Origin: Archangium lansingense
GTDB lineage: Bacteria > Myxococcota > Myxococcia > Myxococcales > Myxococcaceae
DNA: 64,000 bases
Direction of reading: 5' to 3'
NCBI RefSeq assembly: GCF_026626635.1
Contig: NZ_JAPNKA010000001.1
Location: forward strand, 6,386,001-6,450,000
Position numbers and translations under genes: made by a program. Positions 61,077-64,000 of this stretch are shown here, one piece after another (position 1 is the first letter of the stretch; every line of letters begins with the position of its first letter). The notes under the pieces are model-generated. The model had not been told where the DNA came from, did not search any database, and worked only from the letters and a program-made list of their open reading frames with translations.

Positions 61077-62564
61077 TCAGCCGATGATCATGTCCTCTCG
61101 CTCCAGCTTGCCTTCCTGGAAGCGGCGCAGGTTGAAGCGGGTGAAGAGCTCGTCGGACTCGCCCGTGGTCATCCACCCCGCCATCCGCTCGGCCACCGCC
61201 GGGGCCATCATGAAGCCGTGCCCCACGAAGCCCGACATCTGCAGCAGGTTCTCCAGGCCCGGCGTACGGCCCAGCACCGGGTTGTTGTCCGGCGTCACGT
61301 CGTAGCACCCCGCCCACTGGCGCAGCACCTTCACGTGTCCCAGCTGCGGCATCTGCTCCAGCAGCGCCTGCGAGAAGCGCGACACGAAGCGCAGCGTCGA
61401 GCCCATGTTCAGCCCCGCTGGCTCCTTCGGATCGCCCATGCCACCGACGATCTCCCCGCGCATCGACTGGCTGAAGTACAGCCCCGAGTCCAGCACCGAC
61501 ACCAGCGGGCTCACGAAGGGCTTGAGCGGCTCGGTGCTGAGGATCTCGTGCCGGTGCGGCTCGTTGGGCAGCTGCACGCCCACCAGCTTCGCGATCTCCG
61601 GGCTCCACGCCCCCGAGGCCAGCACCACCGTGTCGCAGGCGATGTCGCCGCGATCCGTCTTCACCTTGCGCACCAGGCCGTCCGATGCCTCGAAGCCGAT
61701 GACGTTGGTGAACGTCTCGACCTTGATGCCCGCCTTGCGGCAGCCGTTCGCGTAGCCCCAGAGGAAGGGCCACGGGAAGATGACGCCGTCCTCCGGGTTG
61801 AACGAGGCCGCCTGCGCACCCGCGAGCGACAAGCCCGGGACGATCTCCCGCGCCTCGTCCACCGTCAGCAGCCGTGTGGGCACGCCGTGCTTGTTGTGCA
61901 GCGCCACGTTGCGCTCCAGGCGCTCCGCCACGGCCTTCGTCTTGGCCATGAAGAGGTAGCCACCCTGGCGCAGCCACACGTTGATGCCCAGGTCGCGCGC
62001 GAACCGGCCCATCAGCTCGATGGAGCGCTTGGCCAGCTCGATGTTGGCTGACGTGCCCCACTGCATGCGCACGCCACCGCCGTTGCGTCCGGACGCGCCC
62101 GCGCACAGGTAGCCGCGCTCGAGCACCACCACGTCCGTCTCGCCGCGCAGCGACAGGTTGTACGCCAGCGCCAGGCCCATGATGCCGCCGCCGATGATGA
62201 CCACCTTCGCCTTCGCCGGCACCGGGCCCTCGGGCCGCAGCGACGGCGGGAAGACGGCCAGCTCCTCGGGTACGCCGCCCACGGGAGGCTGGGACTCGTC
62301 CACCGGCACCGAGGCCAACACCGACAGCTCCGTCGGGTAGAGCGGCGGCCGGGGCGTGAAGGGCAGCAGGCCCGCAGGCTTCTGCGCCTTCTCCTTGCAC
62401 AGCAGCGCCGCCACCGCCGACAGGCAGCCCTTGCCCTGGCAGATGCCCGTGCCGAAGCCCGTGAAGCGCTTCACCGACTCCACGTCGGTGAAGCCCTTCG
62501 ACACCGCGTGCCGGATGTCATCGGACGTCACGTCCTCGCACGAGCAGATGAGCGTCCGACTCAT
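61077..62564 (-). CDS. FAD-dependent dehydrogenase with N-terminal BFD-type [2Fe-2S] domain (SoxB/HcnC-like)
   Basis: A 495-residue protein. Residues 1-60 form a bacterioferritin-associated-ferredoxin-like [2Fe-2S] domain with ligands in ICSCEDV (C-x-C) and ICQGKGC (C-x4-C). From about residue 113 it is a D-amino-acid-oxidase-fold flavoprotein: FAD motif VIIGGGIMGLALAYNLSLRG, then CAGASGRNGGG and the C-terminal GCYDVTPDNNPVLG, as in sarcosine oxidase beta and HcnC. It overlaps the upstream gene by 4 bases. In HCN synthase and related dehydrogenases the BFD domain sits on the B subunit; here it is fused to the C-type subunit. Probable role: oxidation of a secondary amine or amino acid. Confidence 0.87.
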   Translation of the reverse strand: MSRTLICSCEDVTSDDIRHAVSKGFTDVESVKRFTGFGTGICQGKGCLSAVAALLCKEKAQKPAGLLPFTPRPPLYPTELSVLASVPVDESQPPVGGVPEELAVFPPSLRPEGPVPAKAKVVIIGGGIMGLALAYNLSLRGETDVVVLERGYLCAGASGRNGGGVRMQWGTSANIELAKRSIELMGRFARDLGINVWLRQGGYLFMAKTKAVAERLERNVALHNKHGVPTRLLTVDEAREIVPGLSLAGAQAASFNPEDGVIFPWPFLWGYANGCRKAGIKVETFTNVIGFEASDGLVRKVKTDRGDIACDTVVLASGAWSPEIAKLVGVQLPNEPHRHEILSTEPLKPFVSPLVSVLDSGLYFSQSMRGEIVGGMGDPKEPAGLNMGSTLRFVSRFSQALLEQMPQLGHVKVLRQWAGCYDVTPDNNPVLGRTPGLENLLQMSGFVGHGFMMAPAVAERMAGWMTTGESDELFTRFNLRRFQEGKLEREDMIIG

Positions 62565-63919
62565 GACTGGCCTCCCGTGAGCGAACCAGCGAGTGTCTCG
62601 GCCGCGCGCCTGCCGTCCGCCGCCGCCTCCGCCGCGCTCCTTCCGCCGGTCACGTCGCCGGCCACATACAGGTCCTTCGCCGCGGTGCGCCCGTCCGCAT
62701 CCGCCACCACCGCGAACACCTCGCGCGCCTCGTCGAACTCCACCTTCGCGCCGCCCTGGCGCGCCAGCTCGAAGCTCGGGCTCGTCGCCGCCGCGACCAG
62801 CACCGCGTCGCAGTCCACCTTCACCCGGCGGCCGGACGCGTCCGTGTAGCTGAAGCCACTCACCTCGTTCCGGCCGTGGGCCTTGGGCTCGCTGCCCTGG
62901 GTGGCTCCAGCCGGCGCCTCCGAGGGCACCGGGCCCTTCAGGTCCACCACCGCCGCTACCTTCGTGCCGTGCTCCTTCATCAGCCGCGCCAGCGCATACA
63001 GCTCGGGGCCCCAGCCCACCAGCGCCGCCACCTCGGGCGCCACGCCGTAACGGCGCATCAGCAGGCTCGCCGCTCGGCCCGCGTACACGCCCGGCAGATC
63101 ATTGTTCTCGAAGGGCAGCAGCGGCGGGTGGCCGCCCGGCGTCAGCAGGAAGCGCTCGGCGTACACCTTGAGGAGCCGCAGTCCCTCCGGCCCGTTCTCC
63201 ACCACCGCCAGGAAGCGGCCGGCCTCGTCGTCATACAGGCCGATGACCGTGGCCCGCATGCGCACGCTGCCCGAGGGCAGGGCCCCCGCGTCCAGCGGCT
63301 TCGGCGCATCCGCCTCCGGCGCGCCCGCCACGAGACGGCCACCCAGGACGCTCTCGCGCTCGAAGAGGAGGAAGGACACGCCCTTGCCGGCCAGCACCTG
63401 CGCCGCCGCCAGGCCCGCCGCGCCACCGCCCACCAGCGCCACGCGCGTGCGCAGCGTCTGCACGGGCATGCGCTCCGGAGCAGGGGAGGCCGGCAGCAGT
63501 CCGAGGCCCGCGAGCTGTCGCGCCACCTTGGCCATGACCTGCTCGGCCACCGGCACGCCGGCGAACATCTCGTGGTGATCCAACCCCTTGGGGAAGAACC
63601 AGTCGATCGCCTCGAAGACGTCCACCTTCGCGGAAGGGTAGGCGTTCTGCCGCTCCAGCTTCATGCCCTGGCGGGCCGGAGTGCGGCACGTGTAGACGTT
63701 GGGCACGCCGTCCACGCGCATGAGGCAGTGCGAGCACGCGCCGGAGAAGCAGTAGGGACCACGGGCGCGGTGGTACTTGATGGAGCGGGCGAGCACGGGC
63801 TCACCAGCGGTGATGAGCGAGCACGCGATGGGCTCGCCCTCGACCGCGGGAACCGTTTCGCCCTCGAGGTCCACGGTGATGGACTTGCCGCGCGCGGCGG
63901 CATCTGGGAGGCGACGCAT
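62561..63919 (-). CDS. Ferredoxin-FAD oxidoreductase fusion (SoxA N-half / HcnA-HcnB-like)
   Basis: A 452-residue protein. Residues 10-100 form a plant-type [2Fe-2S] domain with ligands in YCFSGACSHC (C-x4-C-x2-C) and VYTCRTP. The flanking ARSIKYHRARGPY and RQNAYPSAKVDVFEAIDWF strongly resemble the alpha subunit of heterotetrameric sarcosine oxidase. A pyridine-nucleotide-disulfide-type FAD domain follows: VALVGGGAAGLAAAQVLAGKG (about 148) and LYVAGDVTGGRSAAEAA near the end. The C-terminal aminomethyltransferase-like half of SoxA is absent. The ATG at 63919 has a poor ribosome site and a TTG 15 bases upstream is an alternative. Nothing further is visible from 63935 to the window end. Confidence 0.85.
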   Translation of the reverse strand: MRRLPDAAARGKSITVDLEGETVPAVEGEPIACSLITAGEPVLARSIKYHRARGPYCFSGACSHCLMRVDGVPNVYTCRTPARQGMKLERQNAYPSAKVDVFEAIDWFFPKGLDHHEMFAGVPVAEQVMAKVARQLAGLGLLPASPAPERMPVQTLRTRVALVGGGAAGLAAAQVLAGKGVSFLLFERESVLGGRLVAGAPEADAPKPLDAGALPSGSVRMRATVIGLYDDEAGRFLAVVENGPEGLRLLKVYAERFLLTPGGHPPLLPFENNDLPGVYAGRAASLLMRRYGVAPEVAALVGWGPELYALARLMKEHGTKVAAVVDLKGPVPSEAPAGATQGSEPKAHGRNEVSGFSYTDASGRRVKVDCDAVLVAAATSPSFELARQGGAKVEFDEAREVFAVVADADGRTAAKDLYVAGDVTGGRSAAEAAADGRRAAETLAGSLTGGQS

Positions 63920-64000
63920 AGGGTGCGCGGACAATGTCCCAGCCGGCCCGGGCGGTCAAAGGCCACCCGGCCCTCCCGCTCGCTCCCCTGACAGCGGATA

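Overview
The window is GC-rich chromosomal DNA from a myxobacterium, most likely of the Archangium/Cystobacter/Melittangium group. This rests on very high third-position GC, a DUF2381-family gene (a family I know only from Myxococcota), many secreted lipoproteins and repeat proteins, a candidate sigma-54 promoter, and dispersed short palindromes of the CCCTCTCCC...GGGAGAGGG type. No rRNA, tRNA or CRISPR array was seen.

Layout. 1-9.1 kb: a partial membrane protein; an NfeD/SPFH membrane-quality operon; an SDR-hydrolase-phosphatase operon; and a convergent operon of a DUF3142 lipoprotein, a membrane-anchored repeat protein and an acyl-CoA dehydrogenase. 9.1-16.2 kb: the error-prone polymerase gene dnaE2 with a LexA-like box; an operon of a second SPFH protein with a divergent NAD-kinase-like protein behind an operator-bearing promoter; and a polytopic membrane protein. 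16.3-22.7 kb: an accessory region with one intact and two decayed copies of an alpha/beta hydrolase, a 118-bp MITE-like element, two paralogous lipoproteins, a DUF2381 protein, and an AT-rich gene for a NACHT NTPase with a nuclease-like N-terminus, probably an anti-phage protein. 22.8-38 kb: an AidB-like acyl-CoA dehydrogenase, an AAA ATPase with a proline-rich repeat tail, a WbqC-like protein, an EEP-family lipoprotein, a PAS/GAF histidine kinase, a 2OG-Fe(II) dioxygenase with an aldo/keto reductase, a hydrolase, a GH37 trehalase, a DHFR-like reductase and a NYN-domain protein.

37.5-54 kb: a PPC-repeat lipoprotein, an AraC regulator, an aldo/keto reductase, exonuclease III, a PlsC-like acyltransferase, a secreted beta-solenoid protein, a ferredoxin/di-iron oxygenase/desaturase-remnant cluster, a secreted BNR beta-propeller protein, a threonine-aldolase-like enzyme, a 1225-residue TPR protein, an EamA-like transporter and a universal stress protein. 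54.6-61 kb: a complete IS66-family element with 8-bp target duplication; a secreted trypsin-like protease behind a sigma-54-type promoter with upstream tandem repeats; an SDR; and a complete IS4-family (Tn5-like) element that split one of the dispersed palindromes. 61-64 kb: a two-gene flavin/iron-sulfur dehydrogenase resembling sarcosine oxidase and HCN synthase, with rearranged domains.

Most of the window is ordinary myxobacterial housekeeping and accessory metabolism. The most interesting parts are the NACHT gene and its leader, the shuffled sarcosine-oxidase/HcnABC-like pair, the ferredoxin/di-iron/desaturase cluster, the SPFH plus NAD-kinase-like pair, and the sigma-54 control region of the protease. 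All names are from reading motifs by eye; no database search was run.
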